A DNA stretch of 64,000 nt from Pseudomonas moorei (GCF_008801475.1 NZ_VZPP01000001.1:310001-374000); one strand, 5' to 3'; shown: positions 26,944 through 36,895, numbered from the stretch's first letter. A program made the numbers and translations. The notes: generated by a model from the sequence alone, not told the origin.

Positions 26944-26972
26944 AAAGTAGAACGATCGTTCTCCTTGGTCAA
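26944..26972 (-). promoter_or_regulatory. Promoter and operator of the TetR gene
   Basis: On the minus strand TTGACC (26972-26967), a 17-base spacer and TACTTT (26949-26944) form a sigma-70 promoter. The spacer contains most of AGAACGATCGTTCT (26962-26949), a perfect 14-base palindrome of the usual TetR operator type. Only seven bases separate the -10 box from the ATG. Confidence 0.75.
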
Positions 26973-27019
26973 ATGTTATTTTTCCGTTCACGAAGCGGCC
27001 TTCGCTGCGATGCGGCGAC

Positions 27020-27047
27020 CTGTAGGGGCTGGCTTGCCTGCGAAGGG
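27020..27047. repeat. Single REP-like element
   Basis: TGTAGGGGCTGGCTTGCCTGC, a slightly worn copy of the GCTGGCTTGCCAGC type, lies between the divergent TetR and pssA genes. Confidence 0.7.
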
Positions 27048-27128
27048 CTATTACAGACAGTAACAAGACCCAGACCCATCCATGGTGTAAGCTCTCCACC
27101 TCTTTGGATTCGACCCTCTGCGAGCCCT

Positions 27129-28472
27129 ATGCCGTCGCTTTTCAAACGCTCCCTGCTGCCCAAACTGCGCAGTTTTCCGCTGACCGCCGATGCCGTCACC
27201 TTCCTCTCTGGCGCTGCCGAGTTCCGTCGCTGCCTGCTGGAAAAAATCGCCAGTGCCACTCGGCGCATTTACATCGTTGCGCTGTACCTACAACAGGATG
27301 AGGCCGGTCAGGAAGTTCTCGATGCTTTGCACGCCGCCAAACTGGCGCGTCCGGAACTGGACGTGGTGGTGGTCGTCGACTGGCTGCGCGCCCAGCGCGG
27401 CCTGATCGGCGCCGGCAAGCAGCCGGGCAACTCGGCCTGGTATCAGGAAATGACCCGCACCCACGCCAGTGAAGTGCCGGTGTATGGCGTGCCGGTGCAG
27501 ACCCGCGAACTGTTCGGCGTCCTGCATCTGAAGGGTTTCGTGATCGATGACTGTGTGATCTACAGCGGCGCGAGCCTGAACAACGTCTACCTGCACAAGT
27601 TCGACAAGTACCGCTACGACCGTTATCACCTGCTGCAGAACCCTCAGCTTGCCGATTCGATGCAACATCTGGTGCAGCATGGTCTGGTGGCTTCCAAGGC
27701 CGTGCATCGCCTGGATCTGCCAAACCTGCCGACCACCCGCAGCCTGCGCAGCGACATCGGTGACCTGCGCAGCCGACTCAAGCACGCGGCGTACGACACC
27801 ACCCAGGGCACCACAGACAGGACCGGGTTGTCGGTCAGCCCGTTGCTTGGCGTTGGCAAGAACAACCCGCTGAACCGGGTGATTTGTGAACTGATCGCCA
27901 GCACCCAGCAACAACTGACGATCTGCACGCCGTATTTCAACCTGCCCTTGGCGGTGATTCGGGAAATCAACCGGGCGTTGGCGCGTGGCGTGAAGATCGA
28001 CATCGTGGTCGGCGACAAGACTGCCAACGACTTCTACATTCCGCCGAGCGAGCCGTTCAAGGTGATTTCAGCGCTGCCGTACCTCTATGAGATCAGCCTG
28101 CGCCGGTTCGCCAAGCGCCATCAGCGCAACATCGACAGTGGTCAGTTGAACCTGCACCTGTGGCTGGACGGCGATAACACCTATCACCTCAAGGGCATGT
28201 GGATCGATCAGCGCTACACCTTGCTGACCGGCAACAACCTCAACCCCCGGGCGTTTCGTCTCGATCTGGAAAATGCCTTGCTGATCGATGATCCGAAGGG
28301 CGAGCTACAGGTACCGCGACGCACGGAACTGGCACATATTTTCCAGCATACCCGGCGTATCGAGCGCTTCCAGGACCTGCAAACCTTGCCGGATTACCCG
28401 TCAGGAGTGGCGAAGTTTCTCAAGCGGGTGAGTCGTGTGCGTATTGAGCGGTTGTTGTACCGCATCCTGTAA
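27129..28472 (+). CDS. pssA: CDP-diacylglycerol-serine O-phosphatidyltransferase
   Basis: 447 residues of the phospholipase D superfamily. Two HKD-type motifs are visible: HLKGFVIDDCVIYSGASLNN in the first half and HLKGMWIDQRYTLLTGNNLN in the second. This is the soluble, membrane-associated E. coli-type PssA, which transfers phosphatidyl from CDP-diacylglycerol to serine, the committed step to phosphatidylethanolamine. I chose the ATG at 27129 (MPSLFKRSLLPKLRSFPL), the usual family start; the open frame upstream passes through a REP. The gene is monocistronic. Confidence 0.93.
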   Translation: MPSLFKRSLLPKLRSFPLTADAVTFLSGAAEFRRCLLEKIASATRRIYIVALYLQQDEAGQEVLDALHAAKLARPELDVVVVVDWLRAQRGLIGAGKQPGNSAWYQEMTRTHASEVPVYGVPVQTRELFGVLHLKGFVIDDCVIYSGASLNNVYLHKFDKYRYDRYHLLQNPQLADSMQHLVQHGLVASKAVHRLDLPNLPTTRSLRSDIGDLRSRLKHAAYDTTQGTTDRTGLSVSPLLGVGKNNPLNRVICELIASTQQQLTICTPYFNLPLAVIREINRALARGVKIDIVVGDKTANDFYIPPSEPFKVISALPYLYEISLRRFAKRHQRNIDSGQLNLHLWLDGDNTYHLKGMWIDQRYTLLTGNNLNPRAFRLDLENALLIDDPKGELQVPRRTELAHIFQHTRRIERFQDLQTLPDYPSGVAKFLKRVSRVRIERLLYRIL

Positions 28473-28494
28473 AAGCTATAGCGCGGCGGCTGAC

Positions 28495-28592
28495 GCCATC
28501 GCGGGCAAGCCCGCTCCCACAGGGTTGGATGTCGATCACGCAAGTGTGGTTCGACTCAAAAACCTGTGGGCGCTGGCTTGCCAGCGATGAGG
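28495..28592. repeat. Pair of REP elements after pssA
   Basis: GCCATCGCGGGCAAGCCCGC (from 28495) and, inverted, CTGGCTTGCCAGCGATGAGG (ending 28592). They sit between the convergent pssA and efeM-like genes. The two copies are of slightly different types, so the pair is not a simple duplication. Confidence 0.8.
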
Positions 28593-28613
28593 CCCTTCCA
28601 GTCGCCACTCCAT

Positions 28614-29438
28614 TCAGTTAAGCCCCAGTTTCCCGCGCAACGTCGACAAATCCTCAGCCAGGGTATTCACCGGGCCGACCAGCGCCTTGCGGTCGCTGTC
28701 CTTCACTTTGTCGTAGGTCTCGAAGCCGCCGTCTGCGGCTTTGTACTTGGCCAGGACCTGGTTCACCGTGGCGAAGTTCTTGTCGACTTTGGCGATGAAT
28801 GCCGCGTCCTGTTTTTCGATTTGCGGGCGGAACAGGTCGACGATTTTTTTCGCGCCGTCGATGTTGCCCTGGAAGTCATAGAGGTCGGTGTGGCTGTAGC
28901 GATCTTCTTCGCCGGAGATCTTGGTGGCGGCCACTTCCTCAAGCAGCGCAGCGGCACCGCCAACGACTTTTTCCGGCGGGAACGTCAGGCCGGCGACGCG
29001 GGTTTGCAGGTCCTTGACGTCTTTGTTCAGGCCGTCGGCCAGTTCGCCCAGGCCCTGGGTGCTGTTTTGCGCAAACAGCGTGTATTCGATGCGGTGGAAG
29101 CCGGTGAAGTCTTCTGCTTCCACGCCTTTCTCATGGTCATTGACGCGCGAATCGATGGACGCGTCGAGATCACTGAACAGCTCGGCAATCGGCTCGATGG
29201 ATTCGTAGTAAACACGGGTCGGCGCGTAGAGTTTTTTCGCGGTGGCCAGGTCGCCTTTTTTCACGGCGTCGGTGAATTGCCGGGTGTGGCTGGCCAGTTC
29301 ATCCAGTTGCTCGGTGACGTAGATCTTGTAGTCGGAAATCGGCTGAACCAGCTCCAGCGGCGCCGTTGCCGCGAAAGCCGCAAGCGGGGTGGTGAGCAAG
29401 CCGAGGGTCAGCAGTAATGCGAGTGGCGACTGTTTCAT
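28614..29438 (-). CDS. Second EfeO-type iron-uptake protein (EfeM-like, no cupredoxin domain)
   Basis: 274 residues. A Sec signal peptide (MKQSPLALLLTLGLLTTPLAAFAA) precedes one M75/EfeO C-terminal domain with the conserved HxxE motif in GFHRIEYTLF and GEEDRYSHTDLYDFQGNIDGA near the end. It lacks the N-terminal cupredoxin domain of true EfeO; such short forms are called EfeM or Algp7-like. It is the last gene of the operon, 23 bases after efeB. It probably binds metal in the periplasm and passes iron to EfeU. Confidence 0.87.
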   Translation of the reverse strand: MKQSPLALLLTLGLLTTPLAAFAATAPLELVQPISDYKIYVTEQLDELASHTRQFTDAVKKGDLATAKKLYAPTRVYYESIEPIAELFSDLDASIDSRVNDHEKGVEAEDFTGFHRIEYTLFAQNSTQGLGELADGLNKDVKDLQTRVAGLTFPPEKVVGGAAALLEEVAATKISGEEDRYSHTDLYDFQGNIDGAKKIVDLFRPQIEKQDAAFIAKVDKNFATVNQVLAKYKAADGGFETYDKVKDSDRKALVGPVNTLAEDLSTLRGKLGLN

Positions 29439-29461
29439 GGGACGGTTCCGTGTTGGGTGGG

Positions 29462-30760
29462 TTACGCGTTTGTTGTGGGTTGTGTGGCGTCGAGCAGTGA
29501 GCGACCGATGAAATCCTTATCGCCGGTGACGCCGGGCAAGGTGAAGAAATAGCCGCCACCGACCGGTTTCAGGTATTCCTCCAGTGGCTCGCCGTTGAGT
29601 CGGTTTTGCACGGTGATAAAGCCTTTCTCCAGATCGGCCTGATAGCAGATGAACAGCAAGCCCATGTCCAGTTGGCCGTTCTTGTTCACGCCGTTGGAGT
29701 AGTTGAACGGACGGCGCAGGATCAGGTTGGCCTGGGTCGCGGCGGTGCGCGGGTTGGCCAGGCGGATATGCGCGTCGAGTTTGGTCAACTTGCCGTGCGG
29801 GTCCTGGCTGTAGTCCGGCACCTGGGATTCATGGGTGCCGCCCATGGGCGCGCCGGTGCTTTTGACCCGACCGAGGATGCTTTCCTGTTCCTGCAGCGGT
29901 GTGCGGTCCCAACGCTCGACGAAGTTGCGGATGATCCGCACCGCCTGATAGCTGCCATTCGCCGCCCAGGCCGGTTCGTCGCTGCCGGGCTGAACCCAGA
30001 CGACGCTGTCCATGGTTTGTGCATTGTTGGAGTCGGGGTTGGCCGAGCCGTCGCGAAAGCCCAGGAAGTTGCGCGCGCTCTGCGCTGGCACACCCGGTTT
30101 TGCCGGGGCCTGGGGCGGCACGCTGCCTTCCTGCTTCCAGCGCACCAGCAGCAGGTCCGGGAGATTTTTCACGATGTCGCGCAAGGCGTGGATGTTGGTG
30201 TCGGTGGTGTTGGAACAGAACTGCAGGCTCAGGTCGCCGTGGCAGCAATCGGCCTCCAGCGCGTCATTGGGAAAGCCGACCATGCGAGTCAGGCGCTTGG
30301 GCTTGGCATTGCCCAGTCCGAAGCGCTCATCGAACAACGAGGCACCCACCGACACCGTGATGGTCAGGTTATCCGGGGTCACGATCGGGCCGAGAATGCC
30401 CGAATCCACCGGTGGCAACTTCGGGTCGACCTGGGTGACCGGGCCGCCTTTCATCAAAAACGCGATGCGATCGTTGAGGGTGCGAAACAGTCGCTCCAGA
30501 TCTTGGCGGTCGCTGGCCAGTACATCAAAGGACACCAACATGCCGGACGCCGGGCGCGGGGTGACGATGCCCGTCTGGTGCTTGCCGTGGAATGCGTGGC
30601 GGTCTTGCGTGCGGTCGCTGCTCGGCGCTTCAGTGACCTGCGCGGGACTGGCGGCCATGGCCGGGCAGCTCAGCGCGGAGCCGGCCAGGGCGACACCGGC
30701 TGCGCCCATGCCCATCAATACCCGGCGCCGCTGGAGGTTGAGTTGTTCTGAATCGTTCAT
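29462..30760 (-). CDS. efeB: Deferrochelatase/peroxidase EfeB (DyP type)
   Basis: 432 residues. A twin-arginine signal ([21 protein letters not shown]) exports the folded, heme-loaded enzyme to the periplasm. The DyP family motif GFRDGS (residues 234-239) carries the distal Asp237; the proximal His is probably in [10 protein letters not shown]. EfeB oxidises ferrous iron and may release iron from heme. The gene starts 18 bases after the efeO stop, in line with the rest of the operon. Confidence 0.92.
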   Translation of the reverse strand: MNDSEQLNLQRRRVLMGMGAAGVALAGSALSCPAMAASPAQVTEAPSSDRTQDRHAFHGKHQTGIVTPRPASGMLVSFDVLASDRQDLERLFRTLNDRIAFLMKGGPVTQVDPKLPPVDSGILGPIVTPDNLTITVSVGASLFDERFGLGNAKPKRLTRMVGFPNDALEADCCHGDLSLQFCSNTTDTNIHALRDIVKNLPDLLLVRWKQEGSVPPQAPAKPGVPAQSARNFLGFRDGSANPDSNNAQTMDSVVWVQPGSDEPAWAANGSYQAVRIIRNFVERWDRTPLQEQESILGRVKSTGAPMGGTHESQVPDYSQDPHGKLTKLDAHIRLANPRTAATQANLILRRPFNYSNGVNKNGQLDMGLLFICYQADLEKGFITVQNRLNGEPLEEYLKPVGGGYFFTLPGVTGDKDFIGRSLLDATQPTTNA

Positions 30761-30778
30761 TGATAAGTCGTCTTCTGC

Positions 30779-31978
30779 TTAGAGGCCGGAAAGGCCAAGG
30801 GCGGGGTCGATTCCATCGAGTGCAACGGCCAGTGCCTTGGCCTTGTCGGCGATCTGTTGGCGTTGCCCGGTGCCGACACTGTCGTAGCTGGCGTAGCCGT
30901 CGTTGACCTTGAAACCGTTGAGCTCGGTGTCGAAAGCGCTGAGCGCACTGTCGATCTGCGGCAGCAGGTCGGCGGCGGATTTGGCCAGCAACGGACGCAG
31001 CAGTTCGACGACCTTGTGCGCGGCGTCGAGATTGGCGGCGAAGCCATTCAGATCGATGTGGCTGTAACGTTCTTCTTCACCACTGCGGGCGCGCACCTCG
31101 GCGATGCCGTTGAGGTTGCGCACGACAAGGCTCACCAATTGCTCCGGTGGCAGGGACTGGGCCAGCAGCTGTTGCTTGAGGGTGGTCACGTCCGCCAACA
31201 GGCGCTGGGCGACCGGTGCCAGACCGTCGAGGTTGCGTTGCTGGAACAGCGCGAATTCAAGGCGATGGAAACCGACGAACCCGGGGTCTTGCTCGCGTTG
31301 TTCGAAGTAGTCGGCACGGGCGTTGATCCCATTGTCCAGCTCGGCCAGGCGCTGGGCTGCAGGGGCCAGGCGCTGATAAGCGGTGCGGGCCGGTACGTAC
31401 AAGGTTTGGGCCTGGCTGAGATCGCCGGCGGCGATCGCTTGCTCAAGGGCGGTGACGGCTTTGATCAGCGCCGAGCCCTGGCTGCTCAGGTACACGCGGA
31501 ACTCCGACAATGGCCCGACGAACGCCACCATCGACGGCCTGGCCTTGGCCGCCGCTTCCGAAGCCGCCGTCGGCGTGACGTGCAAGGTGCCGCGCGGATT
31601 GCTCAGCAGACCGCAGGTGATGGCGTAGTCGCCGGCCAACAGGTTGGCGTTGATCACCTGGCTCAGGCCGGGTGCGATGTTCTCCCGCTCTTCGACCACC
31701 AGCACGCCATCGAGGATTTCCCATTCGACGGCACGATCGGATTGATTGACGATACGGAAGCTGGCATGGCCGGCCGGAACCGTCAGGGCATTGGGCTCGC
31801 AGCTGTGCGGATGAATGGCCACCCGCACTTCGTCATGGTTGGCCTGGCGCTTGTCAGCGGCCATTTTCGCGGCGTAATAGAACAGGCCGCCGGCGGCGAT
31901 CATCACGATCACCGAACCGGCCACCGCCCAGCGCAAGGCGCGGGGCGGGGAAGCCTGGGGTGGGGCTGGATTTGGCAT
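30779..31978 (-). CDS. efeO: Iron-uptake protein EfeO, cupredoxin plus M75 domains
   Basis: 399 residues. A membrane anchor or uncleaved signal (WAVAGSVIVMIAAGGLFYYAAK, about 18-39) is followed by a cupredoxin domain (about 50-145; VAIHPHSCEPNALTVPAGHASF) and the M75 domain with HxxE in GFHRLEFALF. The ATG at 31978 follows AAGGG at good spacing; the open frame continuing upstream runs through a REP. EfeO binds ferric or ferrous iron in the periplasm and feeds the EfeU permease. It lies 121 bases after efeU. Confidence 0.9.
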   Translation of the reverse strand: MPNPAPPQASPPRALRWAVAGSVIVMIAAGGLFYYAAKMAADKRQANHDEVRVAIHPHSCEPNALTVPAGHASFRIVNQSDRAVEWEILDGVLVVEERENIAPGLSQVINANLLAGDYAITCGLLSNPRGTLHVTPTAASEAAAKARPSMVAFVGPLSEFRVYLSSQGSALIKAVTALEQAIAAGDLSQAQTLYVPARTAYQRLAPAAQRLAELDNGINARADYFEQREQDPGFVGFHRLEFALFQQRNLDGLAPVAQRLLADVTTLKQQLLAQSLPPEQLVSLVVRNLNGIAEVRARSGEEERYSHIDLNGFAANLDAAHKVVELLRPLLAKSAADLLPQIDSALSAFDTELNGFKVNDGYASYDSVGTGQRQQIADKAKALAVALDGIDPALGLSGL

Positions 31979-32036
31979 GGTTGCCCTTACTGGCTGGAAA
32001 TGGAGGAGGACTGTCTGGCCGGTTATTCGAACGAAT

Positions 32037-32139
32037 CCTGTGGGCGCTAGCTTGCTTGCGATGAATATGCAGGCGATGAGTTTTTCCAGGCAGCCTGCGT
32101 CATCGTTGACGTCCATCGCGAGCAGGCTCGCTCCTACCG
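32037..32139. repeat. Pair of REP elements at the efeU-efeO junction
   Basis: One copy at 32037-32063 and an inverted one at 32112-32139 (ATCGCGAGCAGGCTCGCTCC). The second lies inside the 3' end of efeU and encodes its last residues. Confidence 0.82.
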
Positions 32140-32957
32140 GAGTTTGCAATCGGCGCAGGGGTTGGCCTGAAGAACATCACCAACGCCACGATCAGATAAA
32201 TCAGATAGGCACCCAGGGTGCTGACGGTCGGGGCGTCCTGGTAACCGAACATGCCGGCCAGCACCGAACCCAGCGGACCGTCCACGGGCAGTGTGGTGCT
32301 GATGTCGAAGAGCACGGTTTGCAGGTGATTCCACACACCGGCCTCATGCAGCGCCTGCACCGAGCTGGCGAGAATGCCGGCTGCCACCACGAGGATGAAC
32401 AGGCCAGTCCAGCGGAAAAACGCGCCGAGGTTCAGACGCATGCTGCCGGTGTAGATCAGCCAACCCACGATAATCGCCAGGAACAGGCCAAGGAGGGCAC
32501 CGATCGGGGCCGCCGGACCTTCGCTTTGCTGGAACACCGCGAGCAGGAAGAACACCGTTTCCAGGCCTTCGCGCGCCACGGCGAAAAACACCATGGCGAT
32601 CAGGGCAGTGACCTGATGCCGGGAGCCGGTCAGTGCTTGATCAAGGGACGTGTGCAGCGAATGCTTGATGGAGCGCGCCACTTTGCGCATCCAGAACACC
32701 ATGGAGCTGAGAATGCCGACCGCCACCAGGCCGACCACGCCTTCAAACAGTTCCTGCTGTTTTTGCGGAAACTCGGCGCTGGCCAGTTCCAGACCTCCGC
32801 CTACCAGCAGGGCGAGGGCGGCGGCGAGGAACACGCCGATCCAGACGGCGGGCATCCACTGGCCTCGGCCCGTCTGTTTGAGGTAGCTGGCGATGATGCC
32901 AACGATCAACGCGGCTTCAACGCCTTCGCGCAGCATGATCAGAAAAGGAACGAGCAT
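32100..32957 (-). CDS. efeU: Ferrous iron permease EfeU
   Basis: 285 residues, seven hydrophobic segments, FTR1/OFeT family. The two iron-binding REXXE motifs are REGVE (10-14) and REGLE (129-133). It moves iron across the inner membrane with EfeO and EfeB, encoded next on the same strand. The last residues (SGRSEPARDGRQR) are encoded by a REP and are not part of the family's usual ending. A Fur-box-like sequence lies 41-59 bases upstream of the ATG, so repression by iron is likely. Confidence 0.92.
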   Translation of the reverse strand: MLVPFLIMLREGVEAALIVGIIASYLKQTGRGQWMPAVWIGVFLAAALALLVGGGLELASAEFPQKQQELFEGVVGLVAVGILSSMVFWMRKVARSIKHSLHTSLDQALTGSRHQVTALIAMVFFAVAREGLETVFFLLAVFQQSEGPAAPIGALLGLFLAIIVGWLIYTGSMRLNLGAFFRWTGLFILVVAAGILASSVQALHEAGVWNHLQTVLFDISTTLPVDGPLGSVLAGMFGYQDAPTVSTLGAYLIYLIVALVMFFRPTPAPIANSGRSEPARDGRQR

Positions 32958-32997
32958 TCAGCACCGTGGGGCAATTAGATAAGGTGCGAATTTGTAA

Positions 32998-33016
32998 CAT
33001 AATGACACTCATTCGC
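32998..33016 (-). promoter_or_regulatory. Fur box upstream of the efe operon
   Basis: Read on the minus strand, GCGAATGAGTGTCATTATG agrees with the 19-base Fur consensus GATAATGATAATCATTATC at 13 positions. It lies 41 bases upstream of the efeU ATG, in an AT-rich stretch suited to a promoter. Confidence 0.7.
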
Positions 33017-33080
33017 ATATGTTACCGATTGCCATTTACCTGAACCTGAGCTGAACGACCCTGAAGATCACCCCCGTCCC

Positions 33081-33181
33081 CCTGTAGGAGCGAGCCTGCT
33101 CGCGATGGACGTCAGGGCACCGCGTTCATCCAGGCAACCACGTCATCGTTAACCTCCATCGCGAGCAGGCTCGCTCCAACA
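33081..33181. repeat. Inverted pair of REP elements between efeU and the AraC gene
   Basis: TAGGAGCGAGCCTGCTCGCG (from 33081) faces ATCGCGAGCAGGCTCGCTCC (ending 33181). They lie between divergent genes, beyond the Fur box. Confidence 0.85.
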
Positions 33182-33254
33182 AGGGGTCTGCGTTGGGTCG
33201 ATGGCTGAGCTAATATGCGCACCACTCCTACAAGAACAGGGTTTGCCTCGCTCC

Positions 33255-34271
33255 ATGGCAGAAAAAGACACCATCTCCATTCAACTGGTGCGAGAAGCGC
33301 TGTTGCAAAGTTGTGCCCCGGGCGTTGCCACCGAAGAGGTGTTGATCAAGGTCGGCATCGATCCGCTCCTGCTGCACAGCAGCGATGCACGGGTACCGGC
33401 CACCGCGTACGCCCGGCTGTGGCGTCTGTTGGCGCGGCGCGGCGATGATGAGTTTTTCGGCATGGACCCGCGCAAGCTCAAGTCCGGCAGCCTGGAGTTT
33501 CTTTGTCGTTGCGCCATGGTCCAGCCGAGTCTGGCGGCGGGCCTCACCAGTGGCTTGAGCTTCCTGTCACTGATGCTCGACCACCTGCCCGCGGAGTTGG
33601 TCCGCCAACAGAGCCTGGCGGAAATCGTGCTGCTGGAAGATGAACAGGAACCGCGCCGGGCGTTTACCTATTTCACCTACTGGATGATCGTGCATGGCGT
33701 GGCCTGCTGGCTGGCGGGGCGGCGGATTCCGATCCTGGCCATCGAGTTGCGCTGCTCGCAACCGGACTTCTGCGACGACTACCAGGTGATGTTTTCCGAA
33801 AACCTGCGATTCGACCGCCCGCGCACGCGGATGATTTTCTCCGCTGATTGCCTGGATGCGCCGATCAAGCGCAGCGCCGAAGAACTCAAGCGTTTCCTGG
33901 CCCATGCGCCGGCGAACATTCTGGTCAAGTACCGCGATCCGCAGAGCCTGGCCAGCCGCATCAAGCACGATCTGCGGCAACTGCCGGCCGAACGCTGGCC
34001 CGAAACCGAAGCCCTGGCGCAACGCCTGTGCATGTCGGCCTCGACCTTGCGCCGCCGGTTGGCCGAGGAAGGGCAAACCTATCAAGGGCTCAAGGACAGC
34101 GTGCGCAAGGAACTGGCTATCGTCTGGCTGGCGGAACCGGCCATCAGCTTCGCGGAAATCGCCACGCGCCTGGGGTTTGCCGACGCGAGTTCGTTCTACA
34201 AGGCGTTTCGCAAGTGGTCGGGGTCCAATCCGGGGCATTACCGCAGTTTGATTCTCAACGAAGCGTCCTGA
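33255..34271 (+). CDS. AraC-family regulator, arabinose-binding-like domain type
   Basis: 338 residues. The N-terminal two thirds match the PF12625-type domain seen in OruR- and ArgR-like AraC proteins (LLQSCAPGVATEEVLIKVGID, VPATAYARLWRLLARRGDDEFFGMDPRKLKSGSLEFL). The C-terminus has two helix-turn-helix motifs (EALAQRLCMSASTLRRRLAEEG and ISFAEIATRLGFADASSFYKAFRKWSG). An in-frame ATG at 33201 would add 18 residues; neither start has a strong binding site. It precedes the acyl-CoA gene cluster on the same strand by 169 bases and is the best candidate for its activator, with a branched-chain acyl compound as possible ligand. Confidence 0.85.
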   Translation: MAEKDTISIQLVREALLQSCAPGVATEEVLIKVGIDPLLLHSSDARVPATAYARLWRLLARRGDDEFFGMDPRKLKSGSLEFLCRCAMVQPSLAAGLTSGLSFLSLMLDHLPAELVRQQSLAEIVLLEDEQEPRRAFTYFTYWMIVHGVACWLAGRRIPILAIELRCSQPDFCDDYQVMFSENLRFDRPRTRMIFSADCLDAPIKRSAEELKRFLAHAPANILVKYRDPQSLASRIKHDLRQLPAERWPETEALAQRLCMSASTLRRRLAEEGQTYQGLKDSVRKELAIVWLAEPAISFAEIATRLGFADASSFYKAFRKWSGSNPGHYRSLILNEAS

Positions 34272-34440
34272 CTGATCCGGTTCTTTGGGTGCCATGACGA
34301 GGCGCCACCTCCCGGATCTTGGCCAAACCAGTCACGCAACTTGATAACTTTGACCATTGCCCCTCCACCCGCGCAGAGCGAGTATTTCCCTGTTAGTTAC
34401 GGTTCCCCCAACCTAATAAAAATACAGAGGGATTCTGGCA

Positions 34441-36105
34441 ATGCGCGATTACTTGTCTGCTACATCACAGTTCAATTATCAGCACACCGTCGACGCCGCA
34501 CTCGCTGGCGATCTGACTGCCCTCAACGCCTGCATCGAGTGCTGCGACCGGCATGCCTTGCCGGGTCGCATCGCGCTGTTCTGGGAAGGCCGCGATGGCG
34601 CCAGCGCGACTTACACCTTCAGCGACTTGCAGGACAAGGCCGCGCGTTTCGCCAACTTCCTCCTGGCCCAGGGCGTACAGAAGGGCGACAAGGTCGCCGG
34701 TCTGCTGCCACGTAACATCGAACTATTGATTACCGTGTTCGCCACCTGGCGCATTGGTGCGGTTTATCAGCCGCTGTTCACTGCCTTCGGCCCGAAGGCC
34801 ATCGAGCATCGACTGGGCAGCTCCGGTGCCAAGGTCGTGGTCACCGACGCGGTCAACCGCTCGAAACTCGCTGAAGTCGCCGATTGCCCGACCATCGTCA
34901 CCGTTAGCGGGCCCAAGGGGCAGGGCATCGTTCAGGGCGATTTCAGTTTCTGGGCCGAACTGGCCAACTTCTCCAATGCCTGTGAACCGGTACTGTTGAC
35001 CGGCGAAGACCCGTTCCTGCTGATGTTCACCTCGGGCACCACTGGCCCGTCGAAAGCGCTGTCGGTGCCGCTCAAGGCCATTGTCGCGTTCCAGAGCTAC
35101 ACCCGTGACGCGGTGGATTTGCGTCCCGAAGACGCGTTCTGGAACGTTGCCGATCCGGGTTGGGCATACGGCATCTACTTCGGTGTCACCGGCCCGATGT
35201 CGATGGGCCACCCGATCACCTTCTACGATGGCCCGTTCACCCTGGAAAGCACCTGCCGGGTGATTAACAAATACGGGATCACCAATCTCACCGGATCGCC
35301 GACGGCCTATCGCTTGCTGATCGCCGGGGGCGACGCCTTCGCCAAGTCGATCAAAGGCAAGCTGCGTATCGTCAGCAGCGCTGGCGAGCCGCTGAACCCG
35401 GAAGTGATTCGCTGGTTCGCCGACCACCTTGGCGTGGTCATTCATGACCACTATGGGCAGACCGAACTGGGCATGGTGTTGTGCAATCACCATGGCCTGG
35501 AGCATCCGATTCATATGGGCGCCGCTGGCTTCGCCTCGCCGGGCCATCGCATTGTGGTGCTGGACGAGCAGTACAAGGAGGTGGGCGTCGGCCAGCCAGG
35601 CATCCTGGCCATCGACCGCAGCCAATCGCCGATGTGCTGGTTCGCCGGTTACGAAGGCGCGCCGACCAAGGCGTTCGTCGGCGACTATTACTTGAGCGGT
35701 GACACCGTGGAGTGGAACCCGGATGGCAGCATCAGTTTCGTCGGTCGCAGTGACGATGTGATCACCACCTCCGGCTACCGTGTCGGGCCGTTCGACGTGG
35801 AAAGCGCGTTGATTGAACACCCGGCGGTGATCGAAGCGGCGGTCGTCGGCAAACCCGACCCGGAACGTACCGAACTGGTCAAGGCTTTCGTCGTGATCGG
35901 CGAGCAATACCGCGCCACGCCGGAACTGGCCGAAGAGCTGCGCCAGCATGTGCGCAAGCGTCTGGCCGCGCACTCGTACCCCCGTGAAATCGAATTTGTC
36001 AGCGAGTTGCCGAAAACCCCAAGCGGCAAATTGCAGCGCTTTATCTTGCGCAACCAGGAAATCGCCAAGGCTCAAGAGGCCGCCGCGAAGAACGTTTCAG
36101 CTTGA
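34441..36105 (+). CDS. Acyl-CoA synthetase, AMP-forming
   Basis: 554 residues of the ANL superfamily. The ATP-binding loop is [16 protein letters not shown]; the adenylate motif is [12 protein letters not shown]; the hinge Asp and Lys region is [26 protein letters not shown]; the catalytic Lys is in TPSGKLQRF near the end. It is closer to acetyl/propionyl/butyryl-CoA synthetases than to long-chain enzymes. AGAGGG precedes the ATG. It is the first gene of a cluster whose next members act on short 2-methyl-branched acyl-CoAs, so it probably activates a short or branched acid. Confidence 0.88.
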   Translation: MRDYLSATSQFNYQHTVDAALAGDLTALNACIECCDRHALPGRIALFWEGRDGASATYTFSDLQDKAARFANFLLAQGVQKGDKVAGLLPRNIELLITVFATWRIGAVYQPLFTAFGPKAIEHRLGSSGAKVVVTDAVNRSKLAEVADCPTIVTVSGPKGQGIVQGDFSFWAELANFSNACEPVLLTGEDPFLLMFTSGTTGPSKALSVPLKAIVAFQSYTRDAVDLRPEDAFWNVADPGWAYGIYFGVTGPMSMGHPITFYDGPFTLESTCRVINKYGITNLTGSPTAYRLLIAGGDAFAKSIKGKLRIVSSAGEPLNPEVIRWFADHLGVVIHDHYGQTELGMVLCNHHGLEHPIHMGAAGFASPGHRIVVLDEQYKEVGVGQPGILAIDRSQSPMCWFAGYEGAPTKAFVGDYYLSGDTVEWNPDGSISFVGRSDDVITTSGYRVGPFDVESALIEHPAVIEAAVVGKPDPERTELVKAFVVIGEQYRATPELAEELRQHVRKRLAAHSYPREIEFVSELPKTPSGKLQRFILRNQEIAKAQEAAAKNVSA

Positions 36106-36121
36106 ATCCAAGGAAACAATG

Positions 36122-36883
36122 ATGCAGATCGAAAACAAGGTTTTTCTCGTCACCGGCGGTGCTTCCGGCCTGGGCGCGGCCACCGCTGAAATGCTGGTCG
36201 CCGCCGGCGCCAAAGTGATGCTGGTGGACATGAATGCCGAAGCCGTCGCGGCCCAGGCCAAGCGCCTCGGTGCGCAAAGCGTGGTGGCGGACATCAGCAA
36301 CGAAGCGGCGGCTGAGGCGGCGGTGCAGGCCACGGTCAAGGCTTTTGGCGGCCTCAATGGCCTGGTGAACTGCGCCGGCATCGTGCGTGGCGAGAAGATC
36401 CTCGGCAAAAACGGTCCGCATGCGCTGTCCAGCTTCAGTCAGGTAATCAACGTCAACCTGATCGGCAGCTTCAACATGCTGCGCCTGGCCTCGGCGGCGA
36501 TCGCCGAAACCGACGCGGACGCCGATGGCGAGCGCGGCGTGATCATCAATACCGCATCCGCCGCGGCCTACGATGGTCAGATCGGCCAGGCGGCCTACGC
36601 CGCGTCCAAAGGCGCCATCGTCAGCCTGACCTTGCCCGCCGCCCGAGAACTGGCGCGTTTCGGCATCCGCGTGATGACCATTGCCCCGGGCATTTTCGAA
36701 ACCCCGATGATGGCTGGCATGACCCCGGAAGTGCGCGATTCCCTGGCGGCCGGCGTGCCGTTCCCGCCGCGCCTGGGCAAACCGGCCGAGTACGCTGCGC
36801 TGGTCAGGCATATCATTGAAAACAGCATGCTCAATGGCGAGGTGATCCGTCTCGACGGTGCCTTGCGCATGGCCGCCAAATAA
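36122..36883 (+). CDS. Short-chain 3-hydroxyacyl-CoA dehydrogenase (HSD17B10-like)
   Basis: 253 residues, classical SDR. The cofactor motif TGGASGLG is near residue 11; NCAGI follows; the catalytic set is Ser-Tyr-Lys in [23 protein letters not shown]. It matches the type-10 3-hydroxyacyl-CoA dehydrogenases (FadB2x in P. putida), which oxidise 2-methyl-3-hydroxybutyryl-CoA in isoleucine breakdown. Two ATGs stand in tandem at 36119 and 36122; the second has better spacing from AGGAA. The gene begins 16 bases after the synthetase, and the thiolase follows after 12. Confidence 0.9.
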   Translation: MQIENKVFLVTGGASGLGAATAEMLVAAGAKVMLVDMNAEAVAAQAKRLGAQSVVADISNEAAAEAAVQATVKAFGGLNGLVNCAGIVRGEKILGKNGPHALSSFSQVINVNLIGSFNMLRLASAAIAETDADADGERGVIINTASAAAYDGQIGQAAYAASKGAIVSLTLPAARELARFGIRVMTIAPGIFETPMMAGMTPEVRDSLAAGVPFPPRLGKPAEYAALVRHIIENSMLNGEVIRLDGALRMAAK

Positions 36884-36895
36884 GGAGCAATTGTC

